From the NCBI GenBank assembly GCA_027492205.1, contig JAOZFN010000007.1, positions 303,112 through 367,111 of the forward strand: a stretch of DNA of 64,000 bases. Reading direction: 5' to 3'. Positions 48,764-57,764 of the stretch are shown piece by piece (position 1 is the stretch's first letter; every line of letters starts with the position of its first letter). The position numbers were made by a program, and so were the translations under genes. This DNA is from Thermoproteota archaeon (GTDB taxonomy: Archaea > Korarchaeota > Korarchaeia > Korarchaeales > Korarchaeaceae). The notes beneath the pieces were generated by a model, which saw nothing but the letters and a program-made list of their open reading frames with translations, ran no database searches and had not been told where the DNA came from.

Positions 48764-49171
48764 TTGGGTTTCTTCAGGAAGATCTTCGGCAGGCGGAAAG
48801 ATGGTGAAGAAGAGTACTATGACGAGTACTACGAGGAGGGAGAGTACGAAGATGTCGAGGGTCTGGAGGACATCCCCCCAGTCCACCCGGCCATGGAAGA
48901 AAAGCCCCTGGCGATAAAGCCCGTGGACCTGAGGAGCATGACGGACATCGACCTGATCCTCGGGGAGGTCAGCGACAACAACATAGTGATAGTTCGGTAC
49001 GACGAGCTGGCCAATAAGAGCAGTCAGGAACTCCGAATAGCGCTGCAGCAGCTGAAGGAGAAGGTCCAGCGGATGGGTGGCGAGGTTGTGCTCATTAAGA
49101 CGGAAGACTACCCGCCCCTTCTCGTGGTTCCGAGCTTCGTGGCAGTCTGGAGCAGTCCTAAGGAGGAGTGA
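48764..49171 (+). CDS. sepF: SepF-like cell division protein
   Basis: A 135-residue protein starting at TTG: GFFRKIFGRRKDGEEE is the N-terminal amphipathic membrane-targeting helix, then an acidic linker (YYDEYYEEGEYED), then the conserved SepF core KPVDLRSMTDIDLILGEVSDNNIVIVRYDELANKS. In archaea SepF anchors FtsZ to the membrane, so the organism should divide with FtsZ (not in this window). It is divergent from the LSm gene and converges on aCPSF1. Confidence 0.88.
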   Translation: MGFFRKIFGRRKDGEEEYYDEYYEEGEYEDVEGLEDIPPVHPAMEEKPLAIKPVDLRSMTDIDLILGEVSDNNIVIVRYDELANKSSQELRIALQQLKEKVQRMGGEVVLIKTEDYPPLLVVPSFVAVWSSPKEE

Positions 49172-49172
49172 A

Positions 49173-51104
49173 TCAGGCCAGGGATAGCCTCTCGGACACC
49201 CTGGGAGCCAGCACGGCTGCCTGGCCCCTGAAGGTCCTCTCCGCTATCGGGCGGAAGGACGCCATCTTCCTCTCCTCGCCGTGCACCAGGATGAACCTCC
49301 TAGGTCTCGGAGAGACGCGACCCATCCAGCTGAGCAGCTGGACCCTGTCGGCGTGCGCAGAGAACCCCTCCACCGAGCAGACGCAAGCCCTCACCTGGGT
49401 TCTGGTCGGGGCGCCGTTCCTCGTGACCGTGATCTCCTTGGCTCCCTCCTTCAGGGCCCTTCCCAGGGTGCCTGGGGGCTGATAGCTGACCAGAACCACG
49501 GCGTTTCTCTCGTCGTCGGCCAGCATGGATAGGTACTCGACGCTCGGCCCTCCAGCGAGCATACCGGACGGGGCCAAGATTATCGCGGGACCTCCCTCGA
49601 CGATCGCCTCCCTGTCCTCCCTGCTGCTCACCGGCGTGATGTGCGGCTCCGTGAAGGGGTCGACATCCTCCTTGAAGACCTTTGACTTCATGTAGTCCGA
49701 CATGTAGTCGGGGTAGGCCGTGTGGATTGCCGTGGCGTCGTAGATCATGCCGTCGATGTACACGGGGATGTCAGGGAGTTCGCCCTTTGAGAAGGCGTCC
49801 ACCAAGCTCAGCATGACCTCTTGAGCCCTGCCGACCGACAGGGCAGGGATAAGCACCTTGCCACCCTTGGCGACCGTCTCCTCGATTATGGAGATCAGCT
49901 GGCGCTCCGCCTCCTGAAGTGGAGGCATGACGTCCCCCTCTCCGGAGTAGGTGGTCTCCATTATGACGGTCTCGACCCTCGGGAACTTGGTGTGGGCCCT
50001 GCTCAGGAGCTTGGTGTCCCTGTACCTGAAGTCACCCGTGTAGAGGATGTTGTGCCTCGCGCTGAGCACGTTGAGGTGGGCCAGCGCAGAGCCCAGTATG
50101 TGCCCGGCGTTGTAGAATGTGAGCTTGATGTCGGGGGATATGTCAACGGTCTCGCCGTAGTCAAGGGCTATCATGTGGTTGATCAGGAGCCTTATCTCCC
50201 TCTCACCGAAGTAAGGGAGCTTTCCCGTGCGCATGGAGACGTTGATGTAGTCGTAGAGCAGCAGCGTGATCAGGTCCCGGGTGGGCCTCGTGACGTAGAC
50301 CGGGCCCCTGTACCCATACTTGAACAGGAGGGGGAGGGCGCCGGAGTGGTCGAGGTGGGCGTGGGTCACTATGACCGCATCCAGCTCGTCCAGGTCGAGG
50401 TCTGGGAGGTCATACCTCGGGAAGAAGTCCCCGCCCCCCACGCCTATGCCGGCGTCCAGCAACACGGAGCTCTCCCCCGTCCTGACGAGTAGGCTGGACC
50501 TGCCGACCTCCCTGGCACCGCCGAGGAACGTGATCGTGAGTCCCCTCCCCAGGGGAACGGGTTCTCTAAAGATCCTCTTGGCGATCCTCCTCAGGTTCTT
50601 CTTCCTCTCGTGGGCCCCCTCGATGAGCAGGTTGTAGAGGACGTTGAGGAACGTTGACTGCATCGTCGGAGCTCTCATGACGACGGGGCGCCACCCTGTA
50701 GCCTTGAGGACCTCGTTTATGCTCGATCCGGCCTTTCCCACGACGTATCCAGTCCTCTTGGCAAGGATGTACACCTCCCCAGTTTCATCCACGAACTCCA
50801 TATCGACAATCTCGGCGCGGTCGGGGATGAGTTCCTTGATCTTCCTCTTCGCCTCCTGAGGCGAGAGGATGGGCTTAGCGGCCCGAATTATGATCTTCTT
50901 CTTCAGCGCCTTGGCTATCTCACCCAGCACGCCCCCGCTGTCGAGGAAGTCGGGCAGGTTCGAGACGTAGGCGACGACGAAGGGCCCCTCTAGCTCCACC
51001 TTCTCTACCTTGCCCAGCTTTGAGAGCTCCGCGCGAACCCTCCGCTTCAGCTGATCCGCGGGGAGGTACCTCGTATCATGGCGAGAAACCATGCTGGTGG
51101 CCAC
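49173..51104 (-). CDS. aCPSF1, KH-beta-CASP ribonuclease
   Basis: A 643-residue protein. Two N-terminal KH domains (residues about 15-150, with EVYILAKRTGYVVGKAGSSINEV) precede the metallo-beta-lactamase fold: AVIVTHAHLDHSGALP (HxHxDH) and beta-CASP motifs later (SGMLAGGPSVEYLSML and VEGFSAHADRVQLLSW). It is the archaeal homologue of CPSF73 and cuts RNA 3' ends to terminate transcription. The gene overlaps nothing and follows the proteasome beta gene by one base. Confidence 0.96.
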   Translation of the reverse strand: MATSMVSRHDTRYLPADQLKRRVRAELSKLGKVEKVELEGPFVVAYVSNLPDFLDSGGVLGEIAKALKKKIIIRAAKPILSPQEAKRKIKELIPDRAEIVDMEFVDETGEVYILAKRTGYVVGKAGSSINEVLKATGWRPVVMRAPTMQSTFLNVLYNLLIEGAHERKKNLRRIAKRIFREPVPLGRGLTITFLGGAREVGRSSLLVRTGESSVLLDAGIGVGGGDFFPRYDLPDLDLDELDAVIVTHAHLDHSGALPLLFKYGYRGPVYVTRPTRDLITLLLYDYINVSMRTGKLPYFGEREIRLLINHMIALDYGETVDISPDIKLTFYNAGHILGSALAHLNVLSARHNILYTGDFRYRDTKLLSRAHTKFPRVETVIMETTYSGEGDVMPPLQEAERQLISIIEETVAKGGKVLIPALSVGRAQEVMLSLVDAFSKGELPDIPVYIDGMIYDATAIHTAYPDYMSDYMKSKVFKEDVDPFTEPHITPVSSREDREAIVEGGPAIILAPSGMLAGGPSVEYLSMLADDERNAVVLVSYQPPGTLGRALKEGAKEITVTRNGAPTRTQVRACVCSVEGFSAHADRVQLLSWMGRVSPRPRRFILVHGEERKMASFRPIAERTFRGQAAVLAPRVSERLSLA

Positions 51105-51105
51105 C

Positions 51106-51798
51106 CTACCGCGCGGTCTTGAGGAACTCCTCTATCTCCTTTGGGGAAAGGAAGCGAACCCCCTCTCCGGTTATCACAGCCACATCCATCCCGTCTCCGG
51201 TAGCCGAGTCTCTCGAGATCGCCGCCGCCATGGCGGATATCGCGAGGTCCTTCGCCTCGTCAACGGGCATCCCCTTGCGGTAGCCCTCCTCAATGACTGA
51301 AATGGCAACCGGCGATCCCGAGCCCGTAGCCAGGTATTCTTCCTCGGTCATCGTGCCGAAGAAGTCCACGTTGAACAGGCGCGGTCCGGTTGAATCCACC
51401 CCTCCGATTATCATGTGGGCAATGAGGAGGACCGGCCTGAATGACTTCAGCAGCAGCGCCAGATACCGGGCCTTCGCGAGGGTGGGCATGTCTTGGCCGT
51501 GCTCGAGCCTGTAGAGGGAGGAGAAAGTCTTCAGATTGTTCACTAGGAACTGTCCGTCTGCCACCAGCCCAGATATTGTGACAACGCTCCTCTCGTCTAT
51601 CTGTATCATCTTCTTGGCCTTCTTGCTGGCCACAAAGGTCTCAGCCGACGCCCTCCTGTCGGAGGCTATCACGACTCCCCCTTCTGCCTTTACCCCCACG
51701 GTCGTCGTGCCCTTCAGGAGCCTCTCCCTGACCTTCTCAAGCTCGGACTCTCTAAGGGGGGTCCTTCCCAAAACTCCGTCTGGTAGCATCTCTGACAT
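51106..51798 (-). CDS. psmB: Proteasome beta subunit
   Basis: A 230-residue protein. The propeptide ends KG|TTTVGVKAEGGVVIASDRRAS, with the catalytic N-terminal Thr exposed by self-cleavage. Further blocks are KKMIQIDERSVVTISGLVADGQ and PRLFNVDFFGTMTEEEYLATGSGS. Propeptide of about 29 residues. It would form the inner rings of the 20S proteasome. Confidence 0.96.
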   Translation of the reverse strand: MSEMLPDGVLGRTPLRESELEKVRERLLKGTTTVGVKAEGGVVIASDRRASAETFVASKKAKKMIQIDERSVVTISGLVADGQFLVNNLKTFSSLYRLEHGQDMPTLAKARYLALLLKSFRPVLLIAHMIIGGVDSTGPRLFNVDFFGTMTEEEYLATGSGSPVAISVIEEGYRKGMPVDEAKDLAISAMAAAISRDSATGDGMDVAVITGEGVRFLSPKEIEEFLKTAR

Positions 51799-51910
51799 CT
51801 CCTTCCACGGGGTGTGGAAAAGCGGGCGCCAGTCCCGGCGCTCCTCGATCCCTCTGGGGATCGCGTATTAATAAGGATTGGTGGGGGCCGGCCCGGAAAG
51901 GGTTGGAGGG

Positions 51911-52360
51911 TTGGGAAGGAGGGTAGTCACACTAATCCCTAAGGGTCAGGCCAAGACTGGCTATCGCTTCCTATTCGCGGGCCCCGCGGAAGCCTGCAGC
52001 AGATGCAGGCTCAGGTCCGTGTGCGTTGAGAACCTGACAGAGGGACGAGTCTACGAGGTGATATCGGCGATCCCCAAGAAGAAGTTCCCCTGCGACCTTC
52101 ACGGGAGCGAGGTGGTCCCTGTTGAGGTCCACATCCCCCCGATCGAGGTTGCCATTCCCAAGCGCCAGGCAGTGGTCGGGGCTGTTCTCAGATTTAGACC
52201 GCCCAGCTGCCCCGGTGAGTGCGAAAACAGGGATCTGTGTGAGCCGCCTGGTCTGAAGGCGGGCGACCGAATCAAGATAGTCGAGGTCCTCCCCAGGGAT
52301 CTCAGGTGTCCCAAGGGGGAGGACCTGGCTGCGTGTCTCGTCGAGATTCAGGGGGCTTAG
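51911..52360 (+). CDS. UPF0179 family protein
   Basis: From TTG 51911, 149 residues. A TATA-like TATTAATAAGG at about 51866-51876 lies too close to the track start at 51878 but fits 51911. VVTLIPKGQAKTGYRFLFAGPAEACSRCRLRSVCVENL and CDLHGSEVVPVEV followed by CPGECENRDLCEPPGLKAGDRIKI show the many paired cysteines of UPF0179, probably metal ligands. Function unknown. It overlaps the end of the FKBP gene on the other strand by four bases. Confidence 0.88.
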   Translation: MGRRVVTLIPKGQAKTGYRFLFAGPAEACSRCRLRSVCVENLTEGRVYEVISAIPKKKFPCDLHGSEVVPVEVHIPPIEVAIPKRQAVVGAVLRFRPPSCPGECENRDLCEPPGLKAGDRIKIVEVLPRDLRCPKGEDLAACLVEIQGA

Positions 52361-53148
52361 GACTCCCTCGAGGCCGCCTCTGAGCTCGCCTCTACCTCGG
52401 CCTCTCCGGCACCCTCCTCCAGCTCTGCGGCCTCGGCCTCTTCCTCTGGGACCTCGTACTCCTCCACAAATCTCACCCGCTTCAGGTCTTTCAGCCACCT
52501 CATGACGGCGGACATGACCCTGATCTTTCTGACGAACGCATCCCTCCTCGTGTAGGCCGTCGGCGGGAGCTCCACCTCGGCGACCTCTCCGTCGATCCTG
52601 GCGTTCACCTTGTCCAGCGGCACCTCGAAGTACCTGGCCACGAGGGCCCTCACCCTCTCCGCCGGGTCTGTCAGGATGGCCTCGGGTCTCAGCCAGACCC
52701 TTATTCTCCTGCCTGCGAGGGGGTGGTTGAAGTCTATTCGAACCCTGCCTCCGCTGATCGACCTGACTATCCCCCTCTCGTCGCCGTATCTTATGATGTC
52801 TCCGACGGCCACGTCCTTGATGCCGGCCTTCTTCAGCCGTGAGATGGGGAAGATCTTCTCCTTGTCGGGATCATACTCCCCGAAGGCATCCTTGGGTTCT
52901 AACTCTACCTCGATCTCCTCCCCGACGCTGCGCCCGACCATGGACTCCTCGGCCCTCTTGAATACCCTGCCCTCCCCTACCACTATCAGCATGGGCTCGT
53001 ACAGGTCATCTGGAGAGTAGATACCGGCCTCTCGGGCCTCCTCCTCGATGGTGGTCATGTAGACCTTTCCGGTCTCGGCGTCCGCGACCCTGACGCTGAC
53101 CAGGGCGAAGTCCCCCTCCTTGATCTCTCCCTCTCGCGCGTCCGACAT
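52357..53148 (-). CDS. FKBP-type peptidyl-prolyl isomerase (SlyD-like)
   Basis: A 263-residue protein from ATG 53148. The FKBP core begins EGDFALVSVRVADAETGKVYMTT and includes MVGRSVGEEIEVELEPKDAFGEYDPDKEKIFP, the SlyD-like insert-in-flap arrangement. The C-terminal half (DRIDGEVAEVELPP...) is a separate, acidic-tailed domain found in archaeal long FKBPs. It should catalyse proline isomerisation and act as chaperone. It follows RtcB by 13 bases on the same strand. Confidence 0.88.
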   Translation of the reverse strand: MSDAREGEIKEGDFALVSVRVADAETGKVYMTTIEEEAREAGIYSPDDLYEPMLIVVGEGRVFKRAEESMVGRSVGEEIEVELEPKDAFGEYDPDKEKIFPISRLKKAGIKDVAVGDIIRYGDERGIVRSISGGRVRIDFNHPLAGRRIRVWLRPEAILTDPAERVRALVARYFEVPLDKVNARIDGEVAEVELPPTAYTRRDAFVRKIRVMSAVMRWLKDLKRVRFVEEYEVPEEEAEAAELEEGAGEAEVEASSEAASRES

Positions 53149-53161
53149 CTCGGCGTTCACC

Positions 53162-54607
53162 TCACCCCTTGACCACGCCGATAGGCGTGAGCCTGGCCAC
53201 CATCCTCGCGATTCCGGCCTTGTGGGTGGCCAGGACGACCTCGTCAACATCCTTGTAGGCGCCGGGAGCTTCCTCGGCGGCCACCGCCAGGGAGGCTGGC
53301 TTCACTATGATGCCCCTCTTGGCGAGCATCTCCACGATCTGGCTTCCCCTGTAGGTCCTCTTGGCGCGGGCCCTGCTCATCACCCTGCCGGCGCCGTGGG
53401 CGGAGGTCCCGAAGGTCTCCCGCATGGCCTGCTCCGTGCCGACCATGACGTAGCTGGCGGTCCCCTGGGACCCCGGTATCAGGACGGGCTGGCCGATGTC
53501 CCTGTAGTCCGACGGGATCTCCGGCCTGCCGGGTGGGAAGGCCCTGGTGGCGCCCTTCCTGTGCACGAAGACCTTGACGGTCTTCCCGTCCACCACGTGC
53601 TCCTCCAGCTTGGCTATGTTGTGGGCCACGTCGTAGACCATCCTCATCCCCATGTCCTCGGCCGACCTCCCAAAGACCGCCTCGAAAGACTCCCTGACCC
53701 AGTGGACAATCATCTGCCTGTTGGCCCACGCGTAGTTTGCGGCCCCCTTCATGGCGGCGAAGTACCTCTGGGCCAGCTTGGAGTTCGCGTAGGCACAGAC
53801 CAGCTGCCTGTCGGGGAGCCTGAAGTCCAGGTTCCTGGCCTCCCTGAGCATCAAGCCAAGGTAGTCGTCGGCGACCTGGTGGCCGAATCCCCTGCTCCCG
53901 GTGTGTATCATCACTGTGACCTGGCCCGGCTCTTCGATCCCCATGGCCCTCGCGGCCTCGGGGTCGTAGATCTTGTCCACCACCTGGACCTCGAGGAAGT
54001 GGTTCCCGCTCCCGAGGGAGCCGAGCTGGGGGGCGCCCCTCTCCTTGGCCCTGCGGCCGATCGCGTTGGGGTCGGCGCCCTCCATCATGCCGCCCTCCTC
54101 GGTGTGGGCCAGGTCCTCCTCCCACCCGTACCCGTGCTCCACGGCCCACCTGGCCCCCATCACTATGACCTCGTCCAGCTGGGCGGGGGAGAGCCTCACC
54201 TTGCCCCTGCTGCCCAGCCCCGAGGGCACGTTGGAGAACAGCTTGTCTACGAGCTGCTTGAGCCTTGGACGAACGTCGGACTCCCTCAAGTCCGTCCTGA
54301 GAAGTCGGACCCCACAGTTGATGTCGAATCCGACGCCTCCCGGGCTTATCACCCCCTCGTAGGCATCAAAGGCCGCGACGCCCCCGATCGGAAAGCCGTA
54401 GCCCGAGTGCATGTCCGGCATGGCCAGAGAGTACTTGTAGATGCCGGGCAGGGTGGCGACGTTGGCCAGCTGATCGACCGACATCTTCTCGACTCCTCGA
54501 ATGAGCTTCTCAGTGGAGATTATCAGCCCGGGAACCCTCATTCCAGCCTTGTATCCCTTCGGGAGGAGCCACCTGACCTCATCAACCCTCCGGAGGACGG
54601 ACAGCAT
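53162..54607 (-). CDS. rtcB: RNA-splicing ligase RtcB
   Basis: A 481-residue protein from ATG 54607, the standard length. [18 protein letters not shown] and [20 protein letters not shown] carry the metal-binding Asp-His and the Cys-Gly-Val active-site loop; [14 protein letters not shown] and [25 protein letters not shown] carry the His ligands and the GTP-guanylated histidine segment. RtcB joins tRNA halves after intron removal, so it would act on the intron-bearing tRNAs here. The track frame starts 240 codons earlier in sequence antisense to the Dim1 gene. No intein is present. Confidence 0.97.
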   Translation of the reverse strand: MLSVLRRVDEVRWLLPKGYKAGMRVPGLIISTEKLIRGVEKMSVDQLANVATLPGIYKYSLAMPDMHSGYGFPIGGVAAFDAYEGVISPGGVGFDINCGVRLLRTDLRESDVRPRLKQLVDKLFSNVPSGLGSRGKVRLSPAQLDEVIVMGARWAVEHGYGWEEDLAHTEEGGMMEGADPNAIGRRAKERGAPQLGSLGSGNHFLEVQVVDKIYDPEAARAMGIEEPGQVTVMIHTGSRGFGHQVADDYLGLMLREARNLDFRLPDRQLVCAYANSKLAQRYFAAMKGAANYAWANRQMIVHWVRESFEAVFGRSAEDMGMRMVYDVAHNIAKLEEHVVDGKTVKVFVHRKGATRAFPPGRPEIPSDYRDIGQPVLIPGSQGTASYVMVGTEQAMRETFGTSAHGAGRVMSRARAKRTYRGSQIVEMLAKRGIIVKPASLAVAAEEAPGAYKDVDEVVLATHKAGIARMVARLTPIGVVKG

Positions 54608-54670
54608 GATCACACCTCGGCGCGAACCGCCGTATGGGGGGAATAAAAATTCGGGGCGGCGCGTCAACCG

Positions 54671-55570
54671 GTGCGCGTATTCGCAGGCATCGACCGCGAG
54701 ATGCTGGAGAGGTACAGGCTTCTCATGGCCGAGTACGGTATAAGCCTCAGGAAGGAGGCTGATCAGCACCTCCTGCTCAACCTGGAGGCCCTCGACCTCA
54801 TGGTGGACTCCGCGGGGATCAGGGGGTCCGACGCCGTATTGGAGGTCGGCCCTGGTCCTGGAAATCTCACGGAGAGAATAGTTGGGAAGAGGCCCAAGTC
54901 GCTGACGCTTGTTGAGAGGGATAGAAGGTTCGTGAGGCTGTTGGAGGATCGGTTCGGGGGTCTCGAGTGGGTCGAGGTGGTCAGGGACAGCGCGCTCAGG
55001 GTGCTGCCCGACGAAGACCACGCGGTAATGGTGTCCAACCCACCTTACGGGATCTCGTCGAGGCTTGTGGTGGGGCTCTCGTTGAGCAGATTTGAGAGGG
55101 TGGTGCTGACCTTTCAGCAGGAGTTCGGTAGGAGGCTGACCGCCAGTCCCGGAACTCCGGCCTACGGGAGCCTCTCGGTGCTGACTCAGGTCAGGTACGA
55201 CGTGGCGCAGCTGGCGCTGCTGAGGGCCTCCTGCTTCTACCCCCGCCCCAAGGTGGATACCGTGATACTCCTCCTCAGGTCGAGAAACCCCCCGGGGCCC
55301 GAGCTGAGAGTGCTGAAGGGGGTCCTCCCGCACATCTTCTCGAGGAGGAAGAGGACGCTCCGCGCGGCCCTGAAGGGCTGGCTTCGGGGCGTTCTCGGGC
55401 TGGAGGAGCCCCTCTTGTCCGAAGTACTAGCCCAGTGCCCGATATCGACGGACGAGAGGGTCTACAAGATCCCCCCAGATGAATACCTCGAGCTGGCCTC
55501 CTTCCTGAAGGGTGTCTCGGATGAGGTGGCTGGAGGTCGAGGTGGAGGGACTGCGGATCAGGGTCCCTGA
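54671..55570 (+). CDS. rsmA: rRNA adenine dimethyltransferase Dim1/KsgA
   Basis: A 299-residue protein from GTG 54671 (ATG 54701 is possible). [18 protein letters not shown] is the SAM-binding motif, [17 protein letters not shown] motif II and [15 protein letters not shown] the N-P-P-Y methylation site. It dimethylates two adjacent adenines near the 3' end of 16S rRNA. It is divergent from RtcB and overlaps the next gene by 59 bases. Confidence 0.95.
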   Translation: MRVFAGIDREMLERYRLLMAEYGISLRKEADQHLLLNLEALDLMVDSAGIRGSDAVLEVGPGPGNLTERIVGKRPKSLTLVERDRRFVRLLEDRFGGLEWVEVVRDSALRVLPDEDHAVMVSNPPYGISSRLVVGLSLSRFERVVLTFQQEFGRRLTASPGTPAYGSLSVLTQVRYDVAQLALLRASCFYPRPKVDTVILLLRSRNPPGPELRVLKGVLPHIFSRRKRTLRAALKGWLRGVLGLEEPLLSEVLAQCPISTDERVYKIPPDEYLELASFLKGVSDEVAGGRGGGTADQGP

Positions 55571-56120
55571 GTCGGTCTACCCACCCGAGCTGGACACCGC
55601 GCTCATGCTCAGGTGTCTACGAAGCGCTCACCCGGCAGGGAAGAGGGTCCTTGATGTCGGCACCGGATCCGGCGCGCTGGCGGTGGCCGCGGCCCTCTGG
55701 GGGGCATCAGAGGTCGTGGCCACGGACGTTAACCCTATGTGCGAGCTGGCCGTGGAGGTCAACTCCCGGAGGTACGGCGTTCAGGTCGAGTTCAGGCTGG
55801 GTGATCTCTTTCAGCCGGTCACAGGGGAGAGGTTCGAGCTAATAACGTTCAACCCCCCGTATCTGGCTGAAGAGCCTCGAGACCTCGCCTCGGCCGCCTG
55901 GGCCGGCGGCCCGAGGGGCAGGCGGCTGATAGACCGCTTCGTCGAGGGGGTTGGAGAGCACCTGACGCACGGCGGGACTGCCCTCCTGCTCCAGGCCGAG
56001 TCCAACGACCTAGAAGAGACGCTGAACCTCGCCAAGACGCTGGGCCTCTCGGTCACTCCCGTGGGCTCTCAGAAGGTGGCCTTCGACAGGCTGTGGGTGC
56101 TGAGAATCAGCCTCCCCTGA
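55512..56120 (+). CDS. HemK/Mtq2-like N5-glutamine methyltransferase
   Basis: A 202-residue protein: KRVLDVGTGSGALAVAAALWGASEVVATDVNP is the SAM site and LITFNPPYLAEEP the N-P-P-Y motif. This short, archaeal class corresponds to eukaryotic Mtq2, which methylates the GGQ glutamine of the release factor. The long overlap with the Dim1 gene is unusual; an internal start (ATG about 55521) would shorten it only slightly. Confidence 0.88.
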   Translation: MSRMRWLEVEVEGLRIRVPESVYPPELDTALMLRCLRSAHPAGKRVLDVGTGSGALAVAAALWGASEVVATDVNPMCELAVEVNSRRYGVQVEFRLGDLFQPVTGERFELITFNPPYLAEEPRDLASAAWAGGPRGRRLIDRFVEGVGEHLTHGGTALLLQAESNDLEETLNLAKTLGLSVTPVGSQKVAFDRLWVLRISLP

Positions 56121-56325
56121 GGGCCTCAAGCGCCTCCTTGGCCATCTTGTAGTGCTTCTTGCACAGTGGAATGTGCCTCAACCCCCTGTTCTTCAGGCGG
56201 AGCTTAAGCGCCTGTAGAGCAGGTACGAACGACCTGCCGACGATCTTGGCGGCCGGCTCGTCGCACCCGACGACGGCGCAGGTCCTCCCTTCAACATCGA
56301 CCTCTCCTTCAGGCAAATCGATCAC
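56107..56325 (-). CDS. Small zinc-ribbon-like protein
   Basis: From GTG 56325, 72 residues. CAVVGCDEPAAKIV...GLRHIPLCKKHYKMAKE has CxxxxC and HxxxCxxH patterns that look like a zinc site. The track frame begins inside the adjacent tRNA gene and is rejected. It starts directly after tRNA-Arg on the same strand. Recognised as a conserved archaeal-type small protein without a known function. Confidence 0.7.
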   Translation of the reverse strand: MIDLPEGEVDVEGRTCAVVGCDEPAAKIVGRSFVPALQALKLRLKNRGLRHIPLCKKHYKMAKEALEALRGG

Positions 56326-56339
56326 CCCATATCCGTATG

Positions 56340-56418
56340 TGGCGGGCCCGGCGGGACTTGAACCCGCGACCACCGGCTCCGGAGGCCGGCGCTCTGATCC
56401 GTGCTGAGCTACGGGCCC
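56340..56418 (-). tRNA. tRNA-Arg (anticodon CCG)
   Basis: Minus-strand cloverleaf: acceptor GGGCCCG/CGGGCCC, D arm GCTC...GAGC, anticodon stem CCGGC/GCCGG with loop CTCCGGA, T arm GCGGG-TTCAAGT-CCCGC, discriminator G, encoded CCA. The anticodon CCG decodes CGG (Arg). No intron. Confidence 0.95.
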
Positions 56419-56463
56419 CGGCCAAAAGGGGCCGACGGAAAAATTAACGTTGCGTCGAGGGGG

Positions 56464-56628
56464 CTACGCGGTCTTGAACTCCGTGTACCCGCACTTGCCG
56501 CAGGTCCACCTGTTCTCGTGCTCGGCCATGAAGGATCCGCATCTGGGGCACTGCCTCTTCTTCCTGACGAGCTTCCCGTCCTTGATCTCGTAGTAGGTGT
56601 GAACCCGGACGTTCGCGTGCTTGACCAA
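56464..56628 (-). CDS. rps27ae: Ribosomal protein eS31 (S27ae)
   Basis: A 54-residue frame from TTG 56628, missed by the track because of its length: [48 protein letters not shown]. Four cysteines (CPRC...CGKC) form the S27ae zinc ribbon. It follows eS24, the usual archaeal order. Confidence 0.93.
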   Translation of the reverse strand: MVKHANVRVHTYYEIKDGKLVRKKRQCPRCGSFMAEHENRWTCGKCGYTEFKTA

Positions 56629-56642
56629 CGATCACACCTCCC

Positions 56643-56948
56643 TCAACTCGCCTGGTCTCCCCCCTCGCCCCCTGCGCCCTCGTTCTTCCTTATGACGTGC
56701 TCGGGCTCTATCTGGAGCGCGTAGTCTCGGTCGTCGTAGGCCATGGCGAGGACCCTCGCGCGGCGGGCCCCGTACTCGGTCAGGACCCTGCGAACGAACA
56801 CGACGCCCAAATCCTTACCGAGAGCCTTGGCCAAGGCCTCTCGGACTTCCCGCCTGGTTGGAGTCCCGCCCTCGAATGACACGATTGCCCTGACCTCCTC
56901 CCTGCGTAGGAGCGGGTTGCGACGCCTCTCCTCTATCTTCAGCTCCAT
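56643..56948 (-). CDS. rps24e: Ribosomal protein eS24
   Basis: A 101-residue protein: LKIEERRRNPLLRREEVRAIVSFEGGTPTRREVREALAKAL is the S24e signature. It is a small-subunit protein, followed by S27ae in the Rpo7-Spt4-S24e-S27ae operon typical of archaea. The tail is Gly/Glu-rich. Confidence 0.95.
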   Translation of the reverse strand: MELKIEERRRNPLLRREEVRAIVSFEGGTPTRREVREALAKALGKDLGVVFVRRVLTEYGARRARVLAMAYDDRDYALQIEPEHVIRKNEGAGGEGGDQAS

Positions 56949-57004
56949 GGGAGACCCTCAGCACGGCGAGGCCAGCCGGCCTATTAAAGGGTGGCGTCGC
57001 GGCG

Positions 57005-57196
57005 TCACTCAAGCACCCTCAGCGCGTACATCCCAGACCTGGATATGCCGAGCCTCTTGGCTAGAACGGAGCGAACTGGATCAACGATGGCCACGACCCC
57101 TTCCCAGTTGGGAGTAAGATCGGTGGACCCGCACACGGGGCACGCATCTCCGTCTGTGAGGGCTTTGTCCCTCCTACACGCCCTAAGACGCGCCAC
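57005..57196 (-). CDS. spt4: Transcription elongation factor Spt4
   Basis: A 63-residue zinc-ribbon protein: RACRRDKALTDGDACPVCGSTDLTPNWEGVVAIVDPVRS with CxxC. It partners Spt5 on RNA polymerase. It overlaps the end of rpo7 by 14 bases, the common archaeal layout. The first cysteine pair is reduced to one visible Cys (LRAC), as in several archaeal Spt4. Confidence 0.92.
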   Translation of the reverse strand: MARLRACRRDKALTDGDACPVCGSTDLTPNWEGVVAIVDPVRSVLAKRLGISRSGMYALRVLE

Positions 57197-57746
57197 CCTC
57201 CCCCGCCTCCCGTGCCTCCACCTTTCCCATGCCCGGCTGCCTGCAAGTCAGGGAGACCCTGACAATCGGCTCTCCCCGCGCCGCGGCCGCTGGACTTGGC
57301 CTGCTCACGCCCGTTATCCTGGCCCTGACGACATCACCCCGCCGATAAGTGACCCTAGTCTTTCTTCCCTGCAGGACGCCGGCCCTGTGCACGAAGACGT
57401 CGTCTCCGAGTTGGGATATGTGGACGAAGCCGTCTATGGGCCCCATGGTGATCACAATCCCGTGCTCCAGGACAGCCTTGACCTCGCCCTCCACTATCTC
57501 GTGGACCTTGGGCAGGAACGTGAGAACCTCGAACTCGGCGCGGAAGTAGATGGAGGGGCTGGAAATGAGCGCCTTGCCGAGGCTTACGTCGGAGACCCTA
57601 AGGACCTCGAGGATGAGGCCCACATCCTCCAGATACCTCCCAACGTACCTGGCCCGGAGGAGTTCCTCGGCGACCTCCCTGGGATCGTCTCCCAGCCTCT
57701 TGGGAGGGACCCAGACCATGTCGCTCATCCTAACGACGTAGTACAA
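57183..57746 (-). CDS. rpo7: RNA polymerase subunit Rpo7 (RpoE1)
   Basis: A 187-residue protein from TTG 57746: YYVVRMSDMVWVPPKRLGDDPREVAEELLRARYVGRY is the N-terminal Rpb7 fold and EIVEGEVKAVLEHGIVITMGPIDGFVHISQLGDD the S1 domain. It forms the polymerase stalk with Rpo4. Followed by Spt4. Confidence 0.96.
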   Translation of the reverse strand: MYYVVRMSDMVWVPPKRLGDDPREVAEELLRARYVGRYLEDVGLILEVLRVSDVSLGKALISSPSIYFRAEFEVLTFLPKVHEIVEGEVKAVLEHGIVITMGPIDGFVHISQLGDDVFVHRAGVLQGRKTRVTYRRGDVVRARITGVSRPSPAAAARGEPIVRVSLTCRQPGMGKVEAREAGEGGAS

Positions 57747-57764
57747 ACGATCACCCCCGGAGAC

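Noticed and set aside
53162-54607. Intein in RtcB
   Set aside because: The protein is of normal length and the active-site blocks are continuous.
53120-54646. 508-residue plus-strand ORF opposite rtcB
   Set aside because: It is antisense to a strongly conserved RtcB gene and its Pro/His/Gly/Val-rich protein is the shadow of GC-rich codons.
54608-55333. N-terminal extension of RtcB in the ORF track
   Set aside because: It is antisense to Dim1 and lacks family resemblance; ATG 54607 gives the normal RtcB length.
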